Origin: an uncultured Lachnospiraceae bacterium
GTDB taxonomy: Bacteria; Bacillota; Clostridia; Lachnospirales; Lachnospiraceae
Length of the DNA stretch: 56,476 nucleotides
Direction of reading: 5' to 3'
Assembly: GCA_910579685.1 (NCBI GenBank)
Contig: CAJTVN010000026.1
Location: forward strand, 1-56,476
The notes beneath the pieces were generated by a model. It saw only the letters and a list, made by a program, of their open reading frames with translations. It ran no database searches and was not told the origin of the DNA. Below, one piece after another: positions 9,225-15,940 of this stretch (positions are counted from its first letter, which is position 1; every line of letters starts with the position of its first letter). The position numbers were made by a program, and so were the translations under genes.

Positions 9225-9287
9225 ATTATTCTGATGTATGTCATAATCCGTAAGACCTTCCGCATGGTAGGAAAAGAAGAGTTTTAG
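9225..9287 (+). pseudogene. Displaced 3' end of the MFS transporter gene
   Basis: Read from the ATT at 9225, this stretch encodes IILMYVIIRKTFRMVGKEEF and a TAG at 9285-9287. A hydrophobic half-helix followed by a short basic tail is what the interrupted twelfth helix upstream needs. It has no start codon or ribosome binding site, and it is out of frame with the upstream part because the insert length (124) is not a multiple of three. Confidence 0.75.
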
Positions 9288-9319
9288 GGGGATTGTATTT
9301 CTGTTTCCTTTCTACTACC

Positions 9320-9358
9320 AAATACGGTAAAATACCTGTAAAAACGAAATACGTATTT
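9320..9358 (+). promoter_or_regulatory. AAATACG repeats and a 12-bp palindrome before the recombinase gene
   Basis: AAATACG occurs at 9320-9326 and again at 9347-9353. The second copy is half of a perfect palindrome, AAATACGTATTT (9347-9358). It lies just ahead of the GAGGAGG ribosome binding site of the recombinase. It could be a binding site for the recombinase or a regulator. That is inferred from symmetry and place only. Confidence 0.3.
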
Positions 9359-9373
9359 TGAGGAGGAAGAGGA

Positions 9374-10219
9374 ATGGAAGGTTTTGCACTGACAGGCGAG
9401 AAGATTATGGAATTTGAGAGATATCTCGGGGAGGAAGAACATCGCAGGGCCACGGTGGAGAAATATTTGAGAAACGTCAGGTTCTTTGCCAGATGGCTGG
9501 AGGGCCGTAAGATTGACAAGGAGGCGGTTGCGGCATGGAAGGAGCATCTGCAGGGGGAAGGCTATGCGCCCAGCACGGTGAACTCCAAACTGGTGGCGTT
9601 GAACCGTTTCTTTGGCTTTGCCCATCTGGAGGAATGCCGGGTGAAGTTCCTGCATGTTCAGAGGCGGGCCTTTCGGGAGGATTCCAGGGATCTGGAAAGA
9701 CAGGAGTATGAGAGGCTTCTTATGGCGGCAAGAAGATCCGGGGACAGAAGACTGGAGCTGGTGATTGGAACCATAGGGGCCACGGGGATCCGGGTGGGCG
9801 AGCTGCCGTTTGTCACGGTGGAGGCCGCAAGAAGAGGTAGGACAACGGTAAATCTGAAGGGGAAGGTGCGGGTGATACTGCTTCCGGAAAAACTGTGTGG
9901 GAAGCTCCTTTCCTATGCAAAGAGGGCAGGAATCCGGTCGGGGGAAATTTTCCGGACAAAGAGCGGGAGAGGGTTGTCCAGGCGTCAGATCTGGCGGGAA
10001 ATGAAAATGCTCAGCAAAAGAGCCGGGGTGGAAGGAACCAAGGTGTTTCCCCATAACTTGAGGCACCTGTTTGCCACGGTCTTCTACGAGGCCTGCGGGG
10101 ATATTGTGAAGCTTGCGGACGTGCTGGGACACAGCTCCATTGAGACCACCAGGATTTATCTGATGACCACGGGGAAGGAGCATGCGAGACAGCTGGATCA
10201 GCTGGGACTTGTTTTGTAG
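9374..10219 (+). CDS. Tyrosine site-specific recombinase, probable invertase of the adjacent switch
   Basis: A 281-residue XerC/D-like recombinase: N-terminal SAM-like DNA-binding domain (about 1-95), then a catalytic domain with the full set Arg140 (TGIRVGEL), His227-x2-Arg230 (HNLRH), His253 (LGHSS) and nucleophile Tyr262 (TRIYLM). It should cut and rejoin DNA at paired sites. Its stop codon lies 3 bp before the left inverted repeat of the 10223-10570 segment, so that segment is its likely substrate. Tyrosine recombinases such as RecV of C. difficile flip promoters in the same way. A strong GAGGAGGAAGAGG stretch precedes the ATG. Confidence 0.9.
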   Translation: MEGFALTGEKIMEFERYLGEEEHRRATVEKYLRNVRFFARWLEGRKIDKEAVAAWKEHLQGEGYAPSTVNSKLVALNRFFGFAHLEECRVKFLHVQRRAFREDSRDLERQEYERLLMAARRSGDRRLELVIGTIGATGIRVGELPFVTVEAARRGRTTVNLKGKVRVILLPEKLCGKLLSYAKRAGIRSGEIFRTKSGRGLSRRQIWREMKMLSKRAGVEGTKVFPHNLRHLFATVFYEACGDIVKLADVLGHSSIETTRIYLMTTGKEHARQLDQLGLVL

Positions 10220-10222
10220 ACA

Positions 10223-10239
10223 GACTCCGCATTCCGTCC
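10223..10239 (+). repeat. Left inverted repeat of the switch (IRL)
   Basis: GACTCCGCATTCCGTCC, the exact reverse complement of 10554-10570. One more base matches beyond a mismatch on each side, giving an imperfect 21-bp arm. It begins 3 bp after the recombinase stop codon. Confidence 0.92.
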
Positions 10240-10270
10240 ACTGATAGGCAATACCTTTTATTTGATACAA

Positions 10271-10300
10271 ATTATAGCACATCTGACAGACGGGATTCAA
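10271..10300 (-). promoter_or_regulatory. Strong promoter inside the invertible segment, reading left
   Basis: On the minus strand: -35 TTGAAT (10300-10295), 18-nt spacer, and a perfect -10 TATAAT (10276-10271) preceded by TG one base upstream (extended -10). In this orientation it fires out through the left arm into the recombinase gene antisense. After inversion the -10 would lie at 10517-10522 and transcription would start about 25 bp before the right arm, heading into the operon. I found no comparable rightward promoter in the segment. Confidence 0.8.
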
Positions 10301-10384
10301 TAGTTTTTTCCGGCATTGCCGGATGTAAAAGTTGATGGGGGAGCCATGTCTTTTTGGGAAACCTTTTCAGGGCATGGATAATAA

Positions 10385-10409
10385 GAGTTGCAAATGCATG
10401 TGGCAACTC
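10385..10409. other. Hairpin at the centre of the invertible segment
   Basis: GAGTTGC (10385-10391) pairs with GCAACTC (10403-10409) around an 11-nt loop that itself contains ATGCAT. No T-run follows on either strand, so it is not a standard terminator. Its midpoint (10397) coincides with the midpoint of the segment (10396.5), so it stays in place after inversion. Confidence 0.5.
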
Positions 10410-10553
10410 TGTATCATTGTGTCTTTAAAGTGATTCGTTTTCCGTATTTTTTTATTATGCTTGCGGATAATCGGATGCTTTTCTTTTATTCTTTTTAATT
10501 CCATTTATTTTTTGCCCAATTACAGACAAAAATCAGTAAAGAAGCAATGTTGG

Positions 10554-10570
10554 GGACGGAATGCGGAGTC
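10554..10570 (+). repeat. Right inverted repeat of the switch (IRR)
   Basis: GGACGGAATGCGGAGTC, the exact reverse complement of the left arm. It overlaps the first codons of the longest possible reading of the second recombinase gene. That makes the ATG at 10547 unlikely as a start, because its upstream context would change with each flip. Confidence 0.92.
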
Positions 10571-10627
10571 CGCATCTTCCGGACTTGCCAAGTATCAATT
10601 CTTTTGTTCCGGAAGAAGGCTGTATGC

Positions 10628-11521
10628 ATGGAAGGGAAACGGAATTTCCACTGCTGCATTTGGAGAAAGGGGCACGAATCAGAGATGGTAACAGAAGAGA
10701 GAGTGTGTTTGACACCGGTGAGGGAGGAACGTCTGACTCTGCAGAGGATTGAAGAATATCTGGAGTATTTGTCCGAAAAAGGCAGAAGCAGTTCTTCACT
10801 GGAAAGTTATCGAAGAATTCTGACCGGACTTTACGACTATCTGTCAGAGGAAAAGCTCATAGGAGGCGGGACCGGGCCACAGTGGAAGGCATATATGGAA
10901 CGACAGGGATTTTCCGCCGCCACGGTTGACAATCGAATGAGCGCCTGGAACAGCTTCATGCAGTACCTGGGCCACAGGGAGTGGCAGATGGGGGATTTTC
11001 ACCGGGATAAGGGGAACATCCAGCCGGAGTTGTCCCGGACGGAGTATTTAAGGCTGCTTTCAGCGGCAAAACACCTGGGAAAGGAGAAGGCGTATCTGCT
11101 GATCAAGACATTGGGAGGCGCAGGGATGCGCATCCAGGAGCTGCCCCAGCTTACCGTGGAGGCGGTGAGAAAAGGCACGGTTGAGCTGGAATATCACAAT
11201 TTCAGACAAAAGAGAAGGCTGTGCCTTCCGGAAGGCCTGCGGGAGGAGCTTCTGGATTATACGGAGAGGGAAGGATTGCGGACGGGACCGGTGTTTCAGT
11301 CTCCGGACGGAACTCTCATGGCCCGCTCCAGCATCAACTATTACATCAATTCGGTCTGCCGGGAGGCCAGGGTGGCGGAGGAAAAGGCGAATCCGAGATG
11401 CCTTTGGAAGATGTATCAGAGCACGTGTACGGGAATCAGAGCCAATATATCCGTGCTGGTGGAGCAGGCATATCAGAGAATGACGCAGGAGGAACAGCTT
11501 AGCGTGGGATGGAAGGCGTGA
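10628..11521 (+). CDS. Tyrosine recombinase paralogue with incomplete catalytic set, first gene after the switch
   Basis: About 297 residues, related to the recombinase left of the switch in its core-binding domain and in the first catalytic block (Arg168 in AGMRIQELPQLTV). The HxLRH box is replaced by ANPRCLWK, keeping an Arg but neither His. The GHSS box and a clear nucleophile region are missing, and the protein ends in TQEEQLSVGWKA. It may be inactive alone and act as a partner or control factor. The ATG at 10628 has AGAAGG 8 nt upstream and lies beyond the right arm; 10685 is an alternative. It overlaps or abuts the next gene, so it is the first gene of the polysaccharide operon. Confidence 0.7.
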   Translation: MEGKRNFHCCIWRKGHESEMVTEERVCLTPVREERLTLQRIEEYLEYLSEKGRSSSSLESYRRILTGLYDYLSEEKLIGGGTGPQWKAYMERQGFSAATVDNRMSAWNSFMQYLGHREWQMGDFHRDKGNIQPELSRTEYLRLLSAAKHLGKEKAYLLIKTLGGAGMRIQELPQLTVEAVRKGTVELEYHNFRQKRRLCLPEGLREELLDYTEREGLRTGPVFQSPDGTLMARSSINYYINSVCREARVAEEKANPRCLWKMYQSTCTGIRANISVLVEQAYQRMTQEEQLSVGWKA

Positions 11522-11532
11522 GGCGCTTTACT

Positions 11533-12003
11533 ATGAATATGGAAAATCAGAGTTTAAAGCTATGCTTGGTGGGGTCTTCCGGAGGGCATCTCTCGCATTT
11601 GTATATGCTAAAACCGTTCTGGAAGGACAAAGACCGCTTTTGGGTGACATTCGATAAAGAAGATGCGCGCAGCTTGCTGGAGGGTGAAAAAATGTACCCC
11701 TGCCATTATCCTACTAACAGAAATATAAAAAATTTAATAAGGAATACGATAGTGGCATGGAAAGTGCTGATAAAGGAAAAGCCCAATTTAATTATTTCTG
11801 CCGGTGCGGCGGTTGCGGTTCCCTTTTTTTATGTCGGCAAATTGTTTGGGGCAAAATTGATTTATATTGAAGTATTTGACAGGATTGACAGGCCGACTCT
11901 GACAGGAAGGCTTGTTTATCCGATAGCAGACAAATTCATTGTGGAATGGGAAGAGATGAAAGACGTATATGCGAAAGCGATTAATTTGGGAAGCGTCTTT
12001 TAG
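11533..12003 (+). CDS. Alg14/EpsE-like glycosyltransferase membrane subunit (PssD type)
   Basis: 156 residues starting MNMENQSLKLCLVGSSGGHLSHL. The GSSGGHL loop and PNLIISAGAAVAVPFFYVGK are typical of Alg14/PssD/CpsF proteins, the membrane-anchoring half of a two-part glycosyltransferase. The partner is the next gene. Together they usually add the second sugar to a lipid-linked carrier on the inner face of the membrane. The start is uncertain: ATG at 11533 follows GTGAGG, while the ATG at 11509 would overlap the recombinase gene. Confidence 0.82.
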   Translation: MNMENQSLKLCLVGSSGGHLSHLYMLKPFWKDKDRFWVTFDKEDARSLLEGEKMYPCHYPTNRNIKNLIRNTIVAWKVLIKEKPNLIISAGAAVAVPFFYVGKLFGAKLIYIEVFDRIDRPTLTGRLVYPIADKFIVEWEEMKDVYAKAINLGSVF

Positions 12004-12017
12004 GGGAGCGGGGCTAT

Positions 12018-12527
12018 ATGATATTCGTGACGGTGGGAACACATGAGCAGCCTTTTAACAGATTAATAAAAGCAATCGACGATATGAAGGGGAAGGGCTG
12101 TATTACCACAAGGGTGATTATGCAGACAGGATTCAGTACATATGAGCCGCGGTTTTGTCAGTGGGAGAGTCTGTTTCCCTATAAGGAAATGGAAAGGTAC
12201 ATGATCGATGCGAGGATTATCATAACGCACGGCGGACCGTCCAGTTTTATCGCTCCGTTACAGATGGGAAAAATCCCGATCGTGGTTCCAAGACAGAAAA
12301 AGTTCCGGGAACACGTGGATGATCATCAGGTAAAGTTTGCCAATGCCGTTGCCGGACGACAGGGGAATATCATTGTTGTCAACGATATAGAACAGCTTGA
12401 AAGAACGATTTTGGATTACGATGATATTGCTGCGGAAATGTCATTGAAGATAAAAAGTAATAACGGCAGATTCTGTTCAGAATTTGAGGAGATCGTAAAT
12501 GGCATGTTTGAGAAGAAGAAAAGATGA
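12018..12527 (+). CDS. Alg13/PssE-like glycosyltransferase catalytic subunit
   Basis: 169 residues with the GT28 C-terminal fold: MIFVTVGTHEQPFNRLI at the start and ITHGGPSSFIAPLQMGKIPIVVPRQKKFREHVDDHQ near the centre, the nucleotide-sugar site. It partners with the Alg14-like protein encoded 14 bp upstream. The order PssD-PssE is the same in streptococcal and rhizobial capsule clusters, where the pair transfers galactose or glucuronic acid to the first sugar. The sugar here cannot be told. GGGGAGCGG before the ATG is the ribosome binding site. Confidence 0.85.
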   Translation: MIFVTVGTHEQPFNRLIKAIDDMKGKGCITTRVIMQTGFSTYEPRFCQWESLFPYKEMERYMIDARIIITHGGPSSFIAPLQMGKIPIVVPRQKKFREHVDDHQVKFANAVAGRQGNIIVVNDIEQLERTILDYDDIAAEMSLKIKSNNGRFCSEFEEIVNGMFEKKKR

Positions 12528-13668
12528 CGGGAAGCTTCTGTACATAAGCGGAAGCTATCCCGCAAGCCCTGAGGGGATTGCGGCATCGGCGGGGATGCTG
12601 CTGGATGCAATGGCAGGCATGGGGATGAAGGAGCATATAAAGCTTCTGACAACGGATCTGCCAGTCATTAAAAATCATATGAAACAGAGTGATTCAATAC
12701 AGGTTACGTATCTTGATAACTGGAAGATCAGCATTAAAAATATACAAAATTATCTCCGTATTCTGAAAGACGATAAAATCACGGTAATCCACATGGAGTA
12801 TCCGGGCGATTGTTATGGGAAGACGCTTTTAGCCAGCATCCTTCCCCTGGTCACAAGGCTATGGAATATGGGAAAAAAGAATAAAATATCGTTCAATGTC
12901 CGGCTTCATGAATTTACATGTGCCAGATTGATCCGAAAAGCCGCAATCATTCCTATTTTGCTGTTTGCCGATTCCGTTTATGTTCCGGCATTGCGCGACC
13001 GGAAAGCAGCGGCGCGGATTGCGGGAAAGAGAGTAAAGAAAACAATAATCGGGGCTAACATAGCGGTTTGTCCTGCAGAGAAGGAGAGAAACGGCAAAAC
13101 TGTAATTTCTTATTTTGGAAGCGTATATCCGGGAAAAGGGATTGAGCGTATGCTGAAGCTCTGGAAACAAATCAGGGACCGGGATGGAGAAAACAGATTC
13201 GAGTTTAAAATCATTGGCGAGGTGAACCCGGATAACGACAATCATTTCTCTGAATACCACAAAAAAGTCATTGCCTGGCTGGAAGAATACGGCATGAGGG
13301 AAGTGGTGAAAATTACAGGCTATGTCACGGACGAAGAGGTGTCAGGAGAAATCCGGAATTCCCAGGTGGCGACCTTGCTCTATGAGGACGGCCTGACACT
13401 GCGCAGGGGAAGCTTTCTTGCGTATCTGACCCATGGAATTCCCATCGTCACAACGAATGGAGACGAGGAGGCTGCCGAACTTCTGGAGGGACATGACGGG
13501 ATATTCATGTCAGACAGTGATGATGAGCTTTTGGCCAAGGTGTATGAATTTGTGGAGATGGATGAATCAGAGGCAGCAGGGATTCATAAGGATAACAGAG
13601 AGATTGCGAAATATTTCAGCTGGGATGAGATCGCAAAAACTTTCCTGGGAGATTACGGATTGCTATGA
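12499..13668 (+). CDS. Glycosyltransferase family 4-like protein (polysaccharide assembly)
   Basis: 389 residues. The C-terminal half is a GT-B nucleotide-sugar domain with VISYFGSVYPGKGIERMLKLW, VKITGYVTDEEVSGEI and a late TLRRGSFLAYLTHGIPIVTTNGDEE region with the acidic residues that hold the donor sugar. The N-terminal half (SGSYPASPEGIAASAG) is the acceptor domain. It acts in the cytoplasm on the lipid-linked repeat unit. It overlaps the preceding gene by 29 bp and shares a 4-bp ATGA overlap with the next, so it is firmly in the operon. Confidence 0.82.
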   Translation: MACLRRRKDDGKLLYISGSYPASPEGIAASAGMLLDAMAGMGMKEHIKLLTTDLPVIKNHMKQSDSIQVTYLDNWKISIKNIQNYLRILKDDKITVIHMEYPGDCYGKTLLASILPLVTRLWNMGKKNKISFNVRLHEFTCARLIRKAAIIPILLFADSVYVPALRDRKAAARIAGKRVKKTIIGANIAVCPAEKERNGKTVISYFGSVYPGKGIERMLKLWKQIRDRDGENRFEFKIIGEVNPDNDNHFSEYHKKVIAWLEEYGMREVVKITGYVTDEEVSGEIRNSQVATLLYEDGLTLRRGSFLAYLTHGIPIVTTNGDEEAAELLEGHDGIFMSDSDDELLAKVYEFVEMDESEAAGIHKDNREIAKYFSWDEIAKTFLGDYGLL

Positions 13669-14717
13669 GACCAAAGAAAAACCGGATTTTGAATCGGCAT
13701 TACGAAGTTCATGCGGGACAAAGACATTATGAGGAAATTTCTTTTCTCAGGGGATTTTCCATTCTTACGATCGTGCTGATGCATTTAATCCAGGGCTATT
13801 TGACATCATGTTCTGAATTTGTAAGGACTGCGTCGTCAATTGGAGGAGCAGGGGTTCATGTTTTCTTTTTCTGTTCAGGTTTCGGGCTGTATCTCTCACA
13901 GATGAGAGAACCCAAAGGCTTTTTCAAATTCTTTAACAGGCGTTTTTGGAAAATTTATGTCCCCTATATTGTGGTGATTACGGTTTCTGTGCATTTTCCT
14001 TTTTTGTACTCGGGAAACCGTATAAAGGCTTTTTTAAGCCATGTGCTGCTGTACAAAATGTTTTTTCCGGAATATGAGGACAGCTTCGGTATGCAGTTTT
14101 GGTATGTGTCCACGCTTTTTCAATTTTATCTGCTGTTTATTCCTTTGTGCAGAGTGAAGGAAAGATTGGGACGTGCGGGATTCTTGGCATTTTCGTTTAT
14201 GACCAGCCTTTTCTGGTGGATTTTTCTGGCTGTGACAGGATTGCATGAGGAGCGTATATGGGGGAGCTTCTGTCTGCAATATCTTTGGGAATTTGCACTT
14301 GGCATGTTTCTGGCGGACTGGCTGGAGTGTGGAGGCGCTGTTTGTCTGAATGTATTTCAGCTTGCGTCCATTTCAGCTGCAGGGTTGGGGCTTATGGCGG
14401 CAGCCGCTTTGAAGGGCGGCGTGCTGAAGACGTTCAATGATGTGCCGGCACTTGCGGGATATGGAGCGCTTTCGCTGCTTGTGTATTATCTTGGTACGGC
14501 TTGGATGAAAAATTTGGTTTTGGCTGTTTCAAAGATTTCGTATGAACTGTACCTTGTTCATATACTGATCTTTTCCTTAACCTTTACCGTGACAGGGGCG
14601 TATGGAAAATCGGAGCTTGTGGTTGGAAGCGTCTCGCTCTTCATTGCGGCAGCCGCCGCATATCTCTATCACGGATGTTGTTCGAGGATTGCGGGGAATA
14701 TTGAAAAAAATAAATAG
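13665..14717 (+). CDS. Acyltransferase 3 family membrane protein (polysaccharide O-acetylation)
   Basis: 350 residues with about ten membrane helices. The N-terminal block EISFLRGFSILTIVLMHLIQGY holds the R-x10-H pair found in the OafA/YrhL acyltransferase-3 family. GGAGVHVFFFCSGFGLYLSQM is the second family block. These enzymes move acetyl groups across the membrane onto surface sugars. In this operon it should decorate the repeat unit or the finished polymer. It starts inside the stop codon of the upstream glycosyltransferase gene (ATGA). Confidence 0.85.
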   Translation: MRPKKNRILNRHYEVHAGQRHYEEISFLRGFSILTIVLMHLIQGYLTSCSEFVRTASSIGGAGVHVFFFCSGFGLYLSQMREPKGFFKFFNRRFWKIYVPYIVVITVSVHFPFLYSGNRIKAFLSHVLLYKMFFPEYEDSFGMQFWYVSTLFQFYLLFIPLCRVKERLGRAGFLAFSFMTSLFWWIFLAVTGLHEERIWGSFCLQYLWEFALGMFLADWLECGGAVCLNVFQLASISAAGLGLMAAAALKGGVLKTFNDVPALAGYGALSLLVYYLGTAWMKNLVLAVSKISYELYLVHILIFSLTFTVTGAYGKSELVVGSVSLFIAAAAAYLYHGCCSRIAGNIEKNK

Positions 14718-14719
14718 GA

Positions 14720-15940
14720 ATGGCAGGGCGATCAGTGAAACGCAAAGTCAGAAGACAAAAATTACTAATAAACTTCTTAGTGCTGCTGCATGCGGGGGTA
14801 ATGTTCGGAATAAATTTGATGATTCCCGTTGCGGTACTGTCAATTTTCTATGCGGCAATGCATTTTCATGGAATTGTGAAAATGAAATGTGCCAGCAAAC
14901 GGATTGTTATAAGCGGTATACTTGTGGCGTTTGTCAGCGTTATCGTTTGTCATGTCAAATATGGGCAGTCTGTTATCCAGGGAATGATAGGTATTTATTT
15001 TATTTTTATCTATTTTGCTTATTTCATTTTTTACAGCTATTTTGACAAGTATGACAATGGGATTAAAACCGTGATGCGGTTTGTTATAAATACCGCCACT
15101 CTCATAGCGGTTCTTGCAATCATGCAGTCGGTTTTTTATCCTTATTTTAATATCTTCGAATACATTTTCAGAAATGGAAGGATCCGCATCTATGAGATAG
15201 AATTGTCGTTTTTTGCTGAAATCATTGCATTTTCCTGTTTGATTTGCGGCCAGGGAAGCAGGAGGATGAAGCTTCAATTGCTGGTGATGATTTTTGAGCT
15301 GATTTTTGTCTCACAGTCGAGGGGTGCAATGATTGTGCTTGCCGCATCCGGGATGATTGCCATTATAAGGAAATACTGGAGGGAAAGGACGCTGCTTTCC
15401 TTTTTTAAGCTTTTCCTGCTGGCGTTTGCCGGCATCAGCGGGATTTACCTGTTTTCGAGAACTCCCTATTGGGATTTTCTGTTTTCCTTCTTTGATGAAA
15501 TGCGGGAAGGAATGGGAAGCGGTGCGACCCGGGTGAATGAATTGATCTACTATTTTGCACAGCTGCGAAAGGATCCCTGGTTTGGTATGGGCATATTGAA
15601 GGGCGGATCAAAACTGGCGGATGAAGTGTACAGGCTGGATTTGTGGTTCTTTATAGAAGACTGCGGGATATTGGGATACGTTTTTCAGACCGGAATTGTC
15701 GGGGCCTTATGGCTGATTTCCGTGTTTGTCTGCGTCCTGGTTAAAATAAGTAAACTGATGAAAGGGAAGACCGCAGAGAGCAAAGTGATTCTGAATTCAC
15801 TGACCATGCTTTTGATTGCGAGTCTTGTGGGTATTGCAAACGCAAATCACATTGTTTCCAGAACATCGATTTTATTTTTTTGCATACTGCTGGCCATGGC
15901 CGATGTATGCATAAAACGAGAAACGGAGATTCGAACATGA
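14720..15940 (+). CDS. O-antigen polymerase/ligase-like membrane protein (Wzy)
   Basis: 406 residues, about 10-12 membrane helices with a larger loop before the last ones, and the phrase SQSRGAMIVLAASG, common in Wzy/WaaL proteins, where the Arg contacts the lipid-linked substrate. It lies 2 bp after the acyltransferase gene and overlaps the next gene by 4 bp. In a cluster that also has a flippase, the natural role is polymerisation of repeat units on the outer face of the membrane. Sequence conservation in this family is low, so the call rests on topology, motif and context. Confidence 0.78.
   Translation: MAGRSVKRKVRRQKLLINFLVLLHAGVMFGINLMIPVAVLSIFYAAMHFHGIVKMKCASKRIVISGILVAFVSVIVCHVKYGQSVIQGMIGIYFIFIYFAYFIFYSYFDKYDNGIKTVMRFVINTATLIAVLAIMQSVFYPYFNIFEYIFRNGRIRIYEIELSFFAEIIAFSCLICGQGSRRMKLQLLVMIFELIFVSQSRGAMIVLAASGMIAIIRKYWRERTLLSFFKLFLLAFAGISGIYLFSRTPYWDFLFSFFDEMREGMGSGATRVNELIYYFAQLRKDPWFGMGILKGGSKLADEVYRLDLWFFIEDCGILGYVFQTGIVGALWLISVFVCVLVKISKLMKGKTAESKVILNSLTMLLIASLVGIANANHIVSRTSILFFCILLAMADVCIKRETEIRT

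Larger units (their letters stand above)
10223..10570. other. Invertible DNA segment (predicted promoter switch)
   Basis: 348 bp bounded by a perfect 17-bp inverted repeat, with 314 bp between the arms, no gene inside, a complete tyrosine recombinase on the left and a recombinase-like gene plus polysaccharide operon on the right. One strong promoter lies inside, near the left arm, reading left. Flipping would place it 55-30 bp before the right arm, reading right into the operon. The sequence as given therefore looks like the OFF state. Invertible promoters before capsule loci are well known in Bacteroides. The arrangement is seen directly; the switching is inferred. Confidence 0.85.

Noticed and set aside
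10309..10323. TCCGGC/GCCGGA hairpin as a terminator in the invertible segment
   Set aside because: The T-run lies before the stem on the plus strand and there is no T-run after it on either strand.
10547..10627. Start of the second recombinase at ATG 10547
   Set aside because: This start lies upstream of the right inverted repeat, so its leader would change with each inversion. It also has no good ribosome binding site.
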